Source: Gillisia sp. Hel_I_86
GTDB lineage: Bacteria > Bacteroidota > Bacteroidia > Flavobacteriales > Flavobacteriaceae
Reading direction: 5' to 3'
Assembly: GCF_007827275.1 (NCBI RefSeq)
Contig: NZ_VISE01000001.1
Location: 2,170,001 to 2,234,000, forward strand
DNA length: 64,000 nt
The notes beneath the pieces are model-generated. The model ran no database searches, was not told the DNA's origin, and saw only the letters and a program-made list of their open reading frames with translations. The position numbers were made by a program, and so were the translations under genes. Shown in pieces: positions 19,183-28,164 of the stretch (its first letter is position 1; each line of letters begins with the position of its first letter).

Positions 19183-19317
19183 ATGAAAGAATCAGACAAA
19201 AAACAATGGAATTGGAAAATGATCTTAGTGTTCATTGTGGTTTTTGTGGTTGTAAGTGAAATTTTATCAGATTGGGAGCATTTTAAAGAGGGCTTATTTT
19301 CAGCTTTTTTAAAATGA
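19183..19317 (+). CDS. Small single-pass membrane protein
   Basis: A 44-residue reading frame: a charged start (MKESDKKQWNWK), one clear membrane segment (MILVFIVVFVVVSEIL) and a short acidic-amphipathic tail (SDWEHFKEGLFSAFLK). It starts 27 bases after the clpX terminator. Codon use and the sharp hydrophobic pattern support a real small gene, but there is no recognised family and no strong ribosome-binding site beyond GAAG seven bases upstream. Confidence 0.55.
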   Translation: MKESDKKQWNWKMILVFIVVFVVVSEILSDWEHFKEGLFSAFLK

Positions 19318-19323
19318 TAAATA

Positions 19324-19404
19324 ACGTCATTCTGAACTTGTTTCAGAATCTCTTATTGCTTAGGAAGATAACAATAAAGACCCTGAAATAAATTCAAGGT
19401 GACG
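19324..19404. repeat. Dispersed intergenic repeat, copy 2 (inverted)
   Basis: Read on the minus strand this contains TTTATTTCAGGGTCT, a variable middle, then GAGATTCTGAAACAAGTTC and AGAATGACGT, the same two conserved blocks as at the window start and at 47.1-48.7 kb. It fills most of the gap between the small membrane protein gene and the groEL terminator. Confidence 0.6.
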
Positions 19405-19441
19405 AAAACCACATATGACAAAAACTGGATATTTGTAAAAT

Positions 19442-19476
19442 AAAACCCCCGCTTCAAAATTTGAAGCGGGGGTTTT
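19442..19476 (-). terminator. Terminator of groEL (symmetrical)
   Basis: A perfect 17-bp stem with a single-base loop (AAAACCCCCGCTTCAAA paired with its complement), flanked by A and T runs. It ends the groES-groEL transcript and could also stop plus-strand transcription. Confidence 0.92.
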
Positions 19477-19498
19477 ATAATAAATATGGCAATGCCAC

Positions 19499-21157
<1,659 letters not shown>

Positions 21158-21264
21158 TTACTTCTTGCCTATCTTTGTTGGGCATAAAAGCGAAATTCTA
21201 TTTTAGTTAATAAATTTTAGGTTCTTAATTCAAAATGCAGGTTGCATTTTAAAGGTGTAAGGGT

Positions 21265-21540
21265 TTACACAATTGCAAGAATATCATCTTCTCTCATGAT
21301 AAGATAATCTTTCCCTTCCAATTTTAATTCGGTGCCAGAGTATTTACCATAAAGTACTTCATCACCAACCTTAACGGTCATGTCATGTTTTTTGGTCCCT
21401 TTTCCAACTGCAACTACTTTGCCTTTTTGCGGTTTTTCTTTTGCGGTTTCAGGAATATAAATACCAGATGCTGTTTGAGTCTCGGCAGCAGCAGGCTCAA
21501 TAAGTACTCTGTCTGAAAGAGGTTTAATTTTTAAAGCCAT
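21265..21540 (-). CDS. groS: Co-chaperonin GroES
   Basis: A 91-residue 10-kDa chaperonin lid. [42 protein letters not shown] includes the mobile loop that docks on GroEL. Normal length; first gene of the groES-groEL operon. Confidence 0.98.
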   Translation of the reverse strand: MALKIKPLSDRVLIEPAAAETQTASGIYIPETAKEKPQKGKVVAVGKGTKKHDMTVKVGDEVLYGKYSGTELKLEGKDYLIMREDDILAIV

Positions 21541-21590
21541 TATGTAATGTGTTTTAGTTAATTAATTTATTTGTACAGAGCCTAAATGAC

Positions 21591-21598
21591 CAAAATTA
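21591..21598 (-). promoter_or_regulatory. -7 box upstream of groES
   Basis: On the minus strand TAATTTTG matches TAnnTTTG, about 50 bases before the groES start. No CIRCE-type inverted repeat is visible in the leader. Confidence 0.45.
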
Positions 21599-21633
21599 TG
21601 CCACGCCTGTTATACTGACATTATGAAACAAAA

Positions 21634-21660
21634 AATGCCAGCTTATGACAAGCTGGCATT
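21634..21660 (-). terminator. Terminator after secG
   Basis: A perfect 11-bp stem (AATGCCAGCTT with AAGCTGGCATT, 5-base loop). On the minus strand it follows the secG stop and runs into TTTTTTG. Confidence 0.9.
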
Positions 21661-21683
21661 GTATATTGTATGATTGGGAAGGC

Positions 21684-22031
21684 TTATTCCTGCTCTGGTT
21701 CTTGTTCTGTTTGAACTGGAGTTTGTGTAGCTTCTGGAACTGTATTTTCTATAGTACCATCATTATCGATTACCCTGGATTCAGAGATTCCATCTCCGCC
21801 CATTACAGTAATGTTAGACAATAGTATTAAGGCTAACATTAAAGTTGCAAGGGTCCACGTACTTTTATCCAAAAAGTCCCCAGTTTTCTTTACTCCTCCA
21901 ATTTGTTGGCCTCCGCCACCTCCAAATGAAGATGAAAGTCCGCCGCCTTTAGGATTTTGTACCATAATTACTACTACCAGCAAAAATGCTACAACGATTA
22001 TCAATGCTAAAAAAATTGTGAATGTGCTCAT
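21684..22031 (-). CDS. secG: Preprotein translocase subunit SecG
   Basis: A 115-residue inner-membrane protein with two membrane segments: FTIFLALIIVVAFLLVVVIMVQNPKGGGLSSSFGG and a second around TLATLMLALILLSNITVM. The QNPKGGGLSS motif is diagnostic. An acidic Gln/Glu/Thr-rich tail of about 35 residues follows, as in other Bacteroidota SecG. It overlaps the TPR gene by 4 bases. Confidence 0.95.
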   Translation of the reverse strand: MSTFTIFLALIIVVAFLLVVVIMVQNPKGGGLSSSFGGGGGQQIGGVKKTGDFLDKSTWTLATLMLALILLSNITVMGGDGISESRVIDNDGTIENTVPEATQTPVQTEQEPEQE

Positions 22032-22903
22032 TCTTTTCCTGTATTATTTTCTTGTAATTTCTTAATTGCCCGAATTTGGTCTGCAAAGAAACCACTTTTT
22101 TCGGGATTTTTCAAACTTAAAATCTTGAAAGCTTGAATTGCTTTTTTATAGTTTTTTTGTTCCAAATAAACCCTTGCTAAAGTTTCCGTCATTAAAGCTT
22201 CGGGAGGTACGGTCCTATCCAGTGCTATATTGGAATTGGTAGCAGGTTTGTTAGGTTTTATCTTGGGACTTTTCGAGATGAAATTATCGATAAGCTGAGA
22301 TTTCCTGGATTTTAATGAAGACTTTGTTTTTTGTTTGGGAGTATCTCTTTCTATAGGAGTTGCTCTGGTTAAACTCAGCCACTCCGAAAAAGAATGTGAT
22401 TCTTGAGAATTGAATTCCAAAGGTTTTCCAATACTGATTGGAGCCTCTTCAGCAACATTTTCTGTTTGAGCCCCAAGAGAGGGCTGATCTTGTGGTTTTT
22501 CAAATAAAAAAGGATCCATCACTTGGTCCGATTCTATTTGCTTCATTTTTATAGCTTCGTTTATCGCAAGACTTTTAGTTCCAAAAACTTCTTCAGGTTC
22601 AAAAACCGTAATACTTCTTAAGTTTTCTTCTTGATTCTTAATTTGCAATGCAACCTTGTCCTGAATAAAATTTGCAGAAGTAATAAAGTCGAATAAAACA
22701 CTTCTATCTAAAGTATGTGCTGCTGTTCTTTTTAACTCAGAGTTATAACGTGGACTATCCATGGAATGTAATCCTTTTAGATACGTCGCTCTTGCTGCCT
22801 GAAAAAACGGAAATCTCTCTAGAATAATTTCCAATTCGGCTATTTCTGAATTTTTTACAGAAGCAGAATTTTCAAACAAGGAAGTTAATTCTTTAGGATC
22901 CAT
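22028..22903 (-). CDS. TPR-type protein between lptE and secG
   Basis: A 291-residue cytosolic or peripheral protein. A helical N-terminal half (residues 1-100) is followed by a low-complexity linker and a single recognisable tetratricopeptide motif near the C-terminus (EALMTETLARVYLEQKNYKKAIQAFKILSLKNPEK). ATG 22903 is preferred over a TTG two codons upstream; its start shares a base with the lptE stop (TAATG), so the two are coupled. The lptE-TPR-secG order is usual in Flavobacteriia. Function not established. Confidence 0.8.
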   Translation of the reverse strand: MDPKELTSLFENSASVKNSEIAELEIILERFPFFQAARATYLKGLHSMDSPRYNSELKRTAAHTLDRSVLFDFITSANFIQDKVALQIKNQEENLRSITVFEPEEVFGTKSLAINEAIKMKQIESDQVMDPFLFEKPQDQPSLGAQTENVAEEAPISIGKPLEFNSQESHSFSEWLSLTRATPIERDTPKQKTKSSLKSRKSQLIDNFISKSPKIKPNKPATNSNIALDRTVPPEALMTETLARVYLEQKNYKKAIQAFKILSLKNPEKSGFFADQIRAIKKLQENNTGKE

Positions 22904-23412
22904 TACCAATTTGTAAGCGTTGCATTAAAAATATCCTGAGTTATTCTTGTATAAACCTCATCTAACGCAGTGTCCAAAGTGGGACCAGTAAGCAATGCGT
23001 TTGCTGGATAATCATAATAAAAAGAAAATCGTCTTTCTATATCTTTTTCAGGTTCCAAAGTGTTGTAATATCTTAGGTTTACCGTAATTGTTAGCCTGTT
23101 TTGAGCAGCGGTATTTTGTGCGGTTGCCGTAATAGGTGCCTCATAAAAATCTATTATTTCTCCCTCATAAATAAGATCCCCGCCCTCATTTGTTAGGCTT
23201 AGGTTGGTTTGCCCTTGAATAAGATCTTGAAGCTGTAAGGTAAATGTTCTATCTATCCCCGGTATCACTCTATCTGCGGTATTTTGAAAATAATTCACCT
23301 GAAATGTTTTAGCGGCTCCGGTATCTGCCCCTGTAAACGAATATAAGCCACAGGATGCCAAACTTATCAAAAGGACACAGGAGATTAAAAAAAGCAGTTT
23401 CTTATAAAACAT
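22903..23412 (-). CDS. lptE: LptE family LPS-assembly lipoprotein
   Basis: A 169-residue lipoprotein with lipobox LISLASC and the family motif CGLYSFTGA, followed by IPGIDRTFTLQLQDLI. LptE plugs the LptD barrel in the outer membrane and helps LPS insertion. The Bacteroidota version is short and divergent but this signature is consistent. Coupled to the TPR gene downstream. Confidence 0.85.
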   Translation of the reverse strand: MFYKKLLFLISCVLLISLASCGLYSFTGADTGAAKTFQVNYFQNTADRVIPGIDRTFTLQLQDLIQGQTNLSLTNEGGDLIYEGEIIDFYEAPITATAQNTAAQNRLTITVNLRYYNTLEPEKDIERRFSFYYDYPANALLTGPTLDTALDEVYTRITQDIFNATLTNW

Positions 23413-23420
23413 AAAATTAA

Positions 23421-23485
23421 GGGTTCAAGGTTCAAGGTTCAAGGTTCAAAGTTCAAAGTTCAAAAGTTCAAAGTTCAAAGTTCAG
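23421..23485. repeat. Heptamer tandem repeat (GGTTCAA/AGTTCAA)
   Basis: About nine copies of a 7-base unit, GGTTCAA drifting to AGTTCAA, lie directly upstream of lptE. Degenerate copies (GATTCAA, AATTCCA) continue to about 23535. Confidence 0.85.
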
Positions 23486-23545
23486 GATTCAAGATTTATA
23501 ATTTACGGTTCAAAATTCCAGATTCAAAATTCAAAATAATTTTAT

Positions 23546-23585
23546 TAACTACTAACTACTAACTACTAACTACTAACTACTAACT
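23546..23585. repeat. Heptamer tandem repeat (TAACTAC)
   Basis: Nearly six uninterrupted copies of TAACTAC lie just downstream of the sigma-54 activator stop. It has the same 7-base period as the neighbouring GGTTCAA array but an unrelated unit. Confidence 0.9.
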
Positions 23586-23598
23586 CCTCACAACTACT

Positions 23599-24852
23599 TC
23601 ACAGATCATATTGTTTAATTTTTCTATAAAGTGTCCGTTCGCTAATACCTAATTCTTCAGCAGCACTTTTTCTTTTTCCGCTGTGCCTTTCCAAAGACTT
23701 TTTAATAAGTTCCAATTCTTTGTCTTGTAAAGAAAGGGTTTCTTCCTCTTCTATTTCTTCGGCAAAGTAATACTTATCTTCTTTTTCTTGTGGAGAATTT
23801 TGTGGGATCTGTAAAATGCTTCGTTCTTCCTCGTCCAGATCTTCCATATCTTGTTCATCGTCATTCTCACCGTATATCTTTTGGATCAACCCCTCATGTT
23901 CATCTTTTGCATCCTTGAGATTCCCGCTTTCCATCAATTTCATGGTGAGTTTCTTTAGATCGTTCAAATCGCTTTTCATGTCAAAAAGCACCTTGTACAA
24001 GATCTCCCGTTCGTTGCTAAAATCGCTTTCTTTCTTTTTTTCTGAAATAACCGCCGGTAAATTACTGCCTATATTGGGCAAATAACTTTTTAGTTTAGAG
24101 GCAGTGATATTTCTTTCCTGTTCCAGGACCGAAATTTGTTCAGCCACATTTCGCAACTGACGAATATTTCCACCCCATTGATATTTCTGGATAAGTTCTA
24201 CTGCATCATCTTCTAACCGAATGGTAGGCATCTTATATTTAATAGCGAAATCTGCAGCGAATTTCCTGAACAACAAATGGATGTCATCTTTTCTGTCCCT
24301 TAAAGGCGGAAGGTTAATTTCTACCGTACTTAATCTATAATATAGATCTTCCCTGAATTTTTCTTTTTTGATAGCATCGAACATATTTAGGTTTGTAGCT
24401 GCTACAATTCTAACATTTGTTTTTTGAACTTTTGAAGATCCCACTTTTATAAACTCGCCATTTTCCAACACTCGAAGTAATCGTACCTGAGTGGTTAACG
24501 GAAGTTCTCCTACTTCATCTAAAAAAATAGTTCCTCCATCGGCAACTTCAAAATAACCGTTACGGGTTTGGGTAGCACCGGTAAAAGCCCCTTTTTCGTG
24601 CCCGAATAATTCGCTATCTATGGTGCCCTCTGGAATTGCTCCACAGTTTACCGCGATATATTTCCCGTGTTTTCTGTGAGATAAGGAATGGATTATTTTA
24701 GGAATGCTTTCTTTTCCAACTCCGCTTTCTCCTGTAACCAACACAGAAATATCCGTGGGAGCTACTTGGATTGCTTTTTCTACTGCGCGATTGAGTACAT
24801 GATCGTTCCCTATGATCTCAAATCGCTGTTTTATTGCTTGAACTGATTCCAT
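23599..24852 (-). CDS. Sigma-54 interacting AAA+ transcription activator
   Basis: A 417-residue bacterial enhancer-binding protein. The AAA+ domain starts almost at the N-terminus (Walker A GESGVGKE at about 41-48; sigma-54 contact loop GAFTGAT; Walker B GTIFLDEVGELP) and the C-terminus is a Fis-type helix-turn-helix (KRKSAAEELGISERTLYRKIKQYDL). No receiver or sensor domain precedes the AAA+ domain; an acidic, helical linker of about 120 residues lies between AAA+ and HTH. It should drive RpoN-dependent promoters; the input signal is unknown. Confidence 0.93.
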   Translation of the reverse strand: MESVQAIKQRFEIIGNDHVLNRAVEKAIQVAPTDISVLVTGESGVGKESIPKIIHSLSHRKHGKYIAVNCGAIPEGTIDSELFGHEKGAFTGATQTRNGYFEVADGGTIFLDEVGELPLTTQVRLLRVLENGEFIKVGSSKVQKTNVRIVAATNLNMFDAIKKEKFREDLYYRLSTVEINLPPLRDRKDDIHLLFRKFAADFAIKYKMPTIRLEDDAVELIQKYQWGGNIRQLRNVAEQISVLEQERNITASKLKSYLPNIGSNLPAVISEKKKESDFSNEREILYKVLFDMKSDLNDLKKLTMKLMESGNLKDAKDEHEGLIQKIYGENDDEQDMEDLDEEERSILQIPQNSPQEKEDKYYFAEEIEEEETLSLQDKELELIKKSLERHSGKRKSAAEELGISERTLYRKIKQYDL

Positions 24853-24925
24853 ATATTTCTTGACTATTGCTTTTGGCTTCCGCCAGGATACAATTTTATG
24901 TTTTCTAATTTATTTTTCCGAACTC

Positions 24926-26371
24926 TTAATTATGAATACTGTATCCAACAGGTTTTCCAATTAAAGTCCCACTTGTGCAGTCGGTGATCTCAACATTTAC
25001 AAAATCCCCGATCTTATAATCTTCCTTGTCAAATACAGCTACGGCATTATAGGTGGTTCTACCACTCCATTGCTGGTCCGATTTTTTTGACTCCCTTTCT
25101 ATAAGTACTTCTACTGTTTTGCCAACATACCCTTGTGTTCTAAGAAGGGAATGTTCTCGCTGAAGTTTTACAATTTCAGCAAGTCTTCTCTGTTTTACAT
25201 ATTCTGGAACATCATCTTCAAATTTCTTGGCCCCTAAGGTTCCAGGCCTTTCAGAATAAGAATACATATAACCAAAATCGTATTTTACATGCTCCATTAA
25301 AGTTAAAGTATCTTGATGATCTTTTTCGGTCTCCCCGCAAAACCCTGCAATCATATCCTGAGAAATGGCACAATCTGGGATTCTATTTCTGATGTTATCT
25401 ATAAGCGTAAAATATTCTTCCCTTGTATGCAACCTGTTCATTCTTTCCAATACCGCATTGCTTCCGCTTTGTACCGGTAAGTGAACATGTTTGCAGATAT
25501 TTGGATATTTCACCATCATATCTATCACATCCATCGTCATGTCCTGAGGATTGGAAGTGGAAAAACGAATGCGTAATTTGGGATGTGCTTCAGCAACAAT
25601 TTTTAAGAGGCTTGCAAAATTGGTTGCAGTTGCTTTTTCAATTTCAGAAGCATTCTTAAAATCTTTTTTTAGTCCGCCGCCATACCATAAGTAACTATCC
25701 ACATTTTGTCCTAAAAGAGTGATTTCCTTAAAACCTTTACTGGCCAGATCATTCACTTCTTCCAAAATACTTTGCGGGTCCCGACTTCTCTCGCGTCCTC
25801 TCGTAAAAGGCACTACACAAAAAGTACACATATTATCGCAACCCCTGGTTATAGAAACCAAGGCAGAAACTCCATTGCTTTGTAAACGTACAGGAGAAAT
25901 ATCTCCATAGGTTTCATCTTTGGAAAGAATAACATTCACTGCATTTCTTCCCTCTTCTACTTCACTTATTAGATTTGGAAGATCTTTATAAGCATCTGGT
26001 CCCACTACAAGATCCACGATCTTTTCCTCTTCTAAAAACTTGCTTTTTAAACGCTCGGCCATACAACCTAGAACCCCAACTTTCATTTTAGGGTTTATTC
26101 TTTTTACGGCATTGTATTTTTGTAAGCGCTTTCGAACGGTTTGTTCGGCTTTATCCCTAATAGAGCAGGTATTTACCAAAACCAAATCTGCATCTTCAAG
26201 ATTTTGTGTAGTATTAAAACCCTCTTTTTGCAGGATGGAAGCAACAATTTCGCTATCGCTAAAATTCATTGCACAGCCATAGCTCTCAATGAATAACTTC
26301 CGCTTGTTTTCGGCTTTCGGCTCTATAATAAGGGTGTTTCCCTGTAATTTTTCATCTATGATCTTCTCCAT
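24926..26371 (-). CDS. miaB: tRNA-2-methylthio-N6-dimethylallyladenosine synthase MiaB
   Basis: A 481-residue radical-SAM methylthiotransferase that modifies adenosine 37 of tRNAs reading UNN codons. The N-terminal UPF0004 domain has three cluster cysteines ([29 protein letters not shown]), the radical-SAM motif is CDNMCTFC, and a C-terminal TRAM domain covers about 405-475. It needs two 4Fe-4S clusters, so Nfu-type carriers are relevant. Likely co-transcribed with the sigma-54 activator downstream. Confidence 0.96.
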   Translation of the reverse strand: MEKIIDEKLQGNTLIIEPKAENKRKLFIESYGCAMNFSDSEIVASILQKEGFNTTQNLEDADLVLVNTCSIRDKAEQTVRKRLQKYNAVKRINPKMKVGVLGCMAERLKSKFLEEEKIVDLVVGPDAYKDLPNLISEVEEGRNAVNVILSKDETYGDISPVRLQSNGVSALVSITRGCDNMCTFCVVPFTRGRERSRDPQSILEEVNDLASKGFKEITLLGQNVDSYLWYGGGLKKDFKNASEIEKATATNFASLLKIVAEAHPKLRIRFSTSNPQDMTMDVIDMMVKYPNICKHVHLPVQSGSNAVLERMNRLHTREEYFTLIDNIRNRIPDCAISQDMIAGFCGETEKDHQDTLTLMEHVKYDFGYMYSYSERPGTLGAKKFEDDVPEYVKQRRLAEIVKLQREHSLLRTQGYVGKTVEVLIERESKKSDQQWSGRTTYNAVAVFDKEDYKIGDFVNVEITDCTSGTLIGKPVGYSIHN

Positions 26372-26404
26372 ATGTCAATCGTGTCCATTGGGTAATTTAG
26401 CTTG

Positions 26405-26435
26405 CAAAGATAGCTTTTACAGCGATTATGACAAA
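26405..26435 (-). promoter_or_regulatory. Consensus Bacteroidota promoter for miaB
   Basis: On the minus strand TTTG, a 19-base spacer and TATCTTTG form an exact TTTG-N19-TAnnTTTG promoter, ending about 34 bases before the miaB ATG. Confidence 0.78.
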
Positions 26436-26502
26436 GTGACAGATATTTTTTTTATCTTTATTTTAATATGCCTAAACATTGAAACCATAAAGTTTGATTA
26501 GT

Positions 26503-27729
26503 ATGAAAAATTTCACACTTCCCGTATTAGCTCTGTTTACAATGATTTTTGTCTCTTGTGAAGAAGATGAAATCCTGATGGAAGAATATAATGTTGCTAT
26601 TCCCATTATACAATCAAAGGCCGATTTTAGAGCTTCAATTTCCATAGATGATCCAAAAAAAATTGAGCAATCTGGTAAAATTTATGTTTATGAAGATTAC
26701 ATTTTTGTAAACGATAATGGAAAAGGGGTGCATATTCTTGATAATTCTAATTTTTCTCCTGTTAAATTAAAATTTTTGAACATTCCAGGAAACACAGATA
26801 TTGCTATTAAGGGTGACCTTTTATATGCCAATTCCAAAATGGATCTGGTTATATTTGATATTAGCGATCTTAATAATATTAAACTGAAGGACCGAGTTGA
26901 AGAAGTTTTTGAGGATGAACTTTTACGACCTACAGAAAATGTGCAGGAGTATGATTTCTCAAATTATAATAGCAATGAAGATATTGTTATTGGATACACC
27001 ATTGAAACCAGAGAAAGGGAGGTGCCAACAGATGTTTATAATGGGCAACCCCAACCAAATTTTTCTGAATTTGATGGTTCTGGTACTGGGGGTTCTATGG
27101 CGAGATTTAACATATCAGATAATTTTTTATATGTGGTAGGAGAATATAATTTATCTGTTTTTGATATTAGTAATCCTACATCTCCAACCATTACAAGCCA
27201 AGAACAGGTTGGCTGGCAAATTGAGACCATCTTTAACAAAGAAGGATATTTATACTTGGGCAGCGCCACAGGATTGTATATTTATAATATCGAAAATCCG
27301 GGCACACCTGTGTATGCCTCCGAAATACAACATATTTATGGTTGCGACCCAGTTGTGGTCCAAGATGATTTAGCGTATGTAACTATTCGTGGCGGAAATA
27401 TTTGTGGACAGGAATTCAGCCAGCTGGAAATAATTGATGTTTCAGATAAAAAGAACCCTCAAAGCCTTCAGATTTATGAAATGGAAAGTCCATATGGGCT
27501 TGGGGTTAAGGATAATCGCCTATTTGTTTGTGATGGGGAATTTGGGCTAAAGATCTACGACACCTCGAAGTCTCCCGAATTGGATATGATAGATCATTTT
27601 GAGGAATTTACCGCTTATGATGTTATTCCGATGGAAAATGTTTTGATCATGATTGGAAACAACGTCCTTAGCCAATATAGTTATAAAGGAGGAGCAATAA
27701 CTTTAATAAATACTTTCAGCCTGGAATAA
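26503..27729 (+). CDS. LVIVD-repeat surface lipoprotein
   Basis: A 408-residue lipoprotein (lipobox MIFVSC, Cys19, followed by acidic EEDE). The body is a beta-propeller made of LVIVD-type repeats: YVYEDYIFVNDNGKGVHILDNSN, LVIFDISDLNNI, LSVFDISNPTSP, LYIYNIENPGTP, LEIIDVSDKKNP, LKIYDTSKSP. The acidic residues after Cys fit surface export of Bacteroidota lipoproteins. The ATG at 26503 is preferred over an upstream in-frame start since it begins the signal peptide. Ligand or partner unknown. Confidence 0.85.
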   Translation: MKNFTLPVLALFTMIFVSCEEDEILMEEYNVAIPIIQSKADFRASISIDDPKKIEQSGKIYVYEDYIFVNDNGKGVHILDNSNFSPVKLKFLNIPGNTDIAIKGDLLYANSKMDLVIFDISDLNNIKLKDRVEEVFEDELLRPTENVQEYDFSNYNSNEDIVIGYTIETREREVPTDVYNGQPQPNFSEFDGSGTGGSMARFNISDNFLYVVGEYNLSVFDISNPTSPTITSQEQVGWQIETIFNKEGYLYLGSATGLYIYNIENPGTPVYASEIQHIYGCDPVVVQDDLAYVTIRGGNICGQEFSQLEIIDVSDKKNPQSLQIYEMESPYGLGVKDNRLFVCDGEFGLKIYDTSKSPELDMIDHFEEFTAYDVIPMENVLIMIGNNVLSQYSYKGGAITLINTFSLE

Positions 27730-28136
27730 TTTATATATTCGCTTCTGCAGCTTGCCTCTGGATTCCCGTTTAACCTTCCTAGGAATTCGAAACTGATTTT
27801 TGCTCTCGATTGCTAGGCTCGGTCGAGGAAGTAAAGGGAAATACAATGTATTGTACTGATGCTCTATTTTTTTATCCGGTTTATTTTAATCCCTCATTGA
27901 GGGTTTAGTTCCCCGAGGCTTGTCTCGAATTTTTAAAAGTATTTTCCAGTTCATACCTCGTGGGCTTGCCCTGTGGTTCTTGATTTAATGTAGGTTGCGC
28001 ACTTTGAAAAGTCCACAATTTTGTGACACCCTCAAAAAGCCATTATAAACCTTCAATTGAATCAATTGTGAAAATCAAACAGCCACAATTTTATTCGATT
28101 TTATTATAAGGTGTAAGCCATATTTAAAAATTGCCC
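27730..28136. other. Gene-free gap with palindromes and a dispersed repeat
   Basis: No coding frame is convincing here. The left part (about 27770-27830) can fold: CTCGA pairs with TCGAG and CTTCC with GGAAG around it. The middle holds the 101-base dispersed repeat described separately. The right part is A+T rich leader sequence for topA. Confidence 0.6.
27887..27987 (+). repeat. 101-base dispersed hairpin repeat, copy A
   Basis: Aligns without gaps to 36605-36705 with 10 differences in 101 bases by my count. Three potential hairpins are present: CCCTC...GAGGG; GAG...CTC around gcttgt; and ACC...GGT enclosing GGG...CCC. In copy B the second and third stems are longer (CGAGGC/GCCTCG and ACCTC/GAGGT). 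Neither copy is coding. Confidence 0.85.
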
Positions 28137-28144
28137 TACTTTTG
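28137..28144 (+). promoter_or_regulatory. -7 box upstream of topA
   Basis: TACTTTTG matches TAnnTTTG and lies 20 bases upstream of the topA ATG. Confidence 0.5.
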
Positions 28145-28164
28145 CAGCTACAAAAAAGACAAAC

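Noticed and set aside
23421-23585. CRISPR array
   Set aside because: Units are 7 bases with no spacers and no cas genes.
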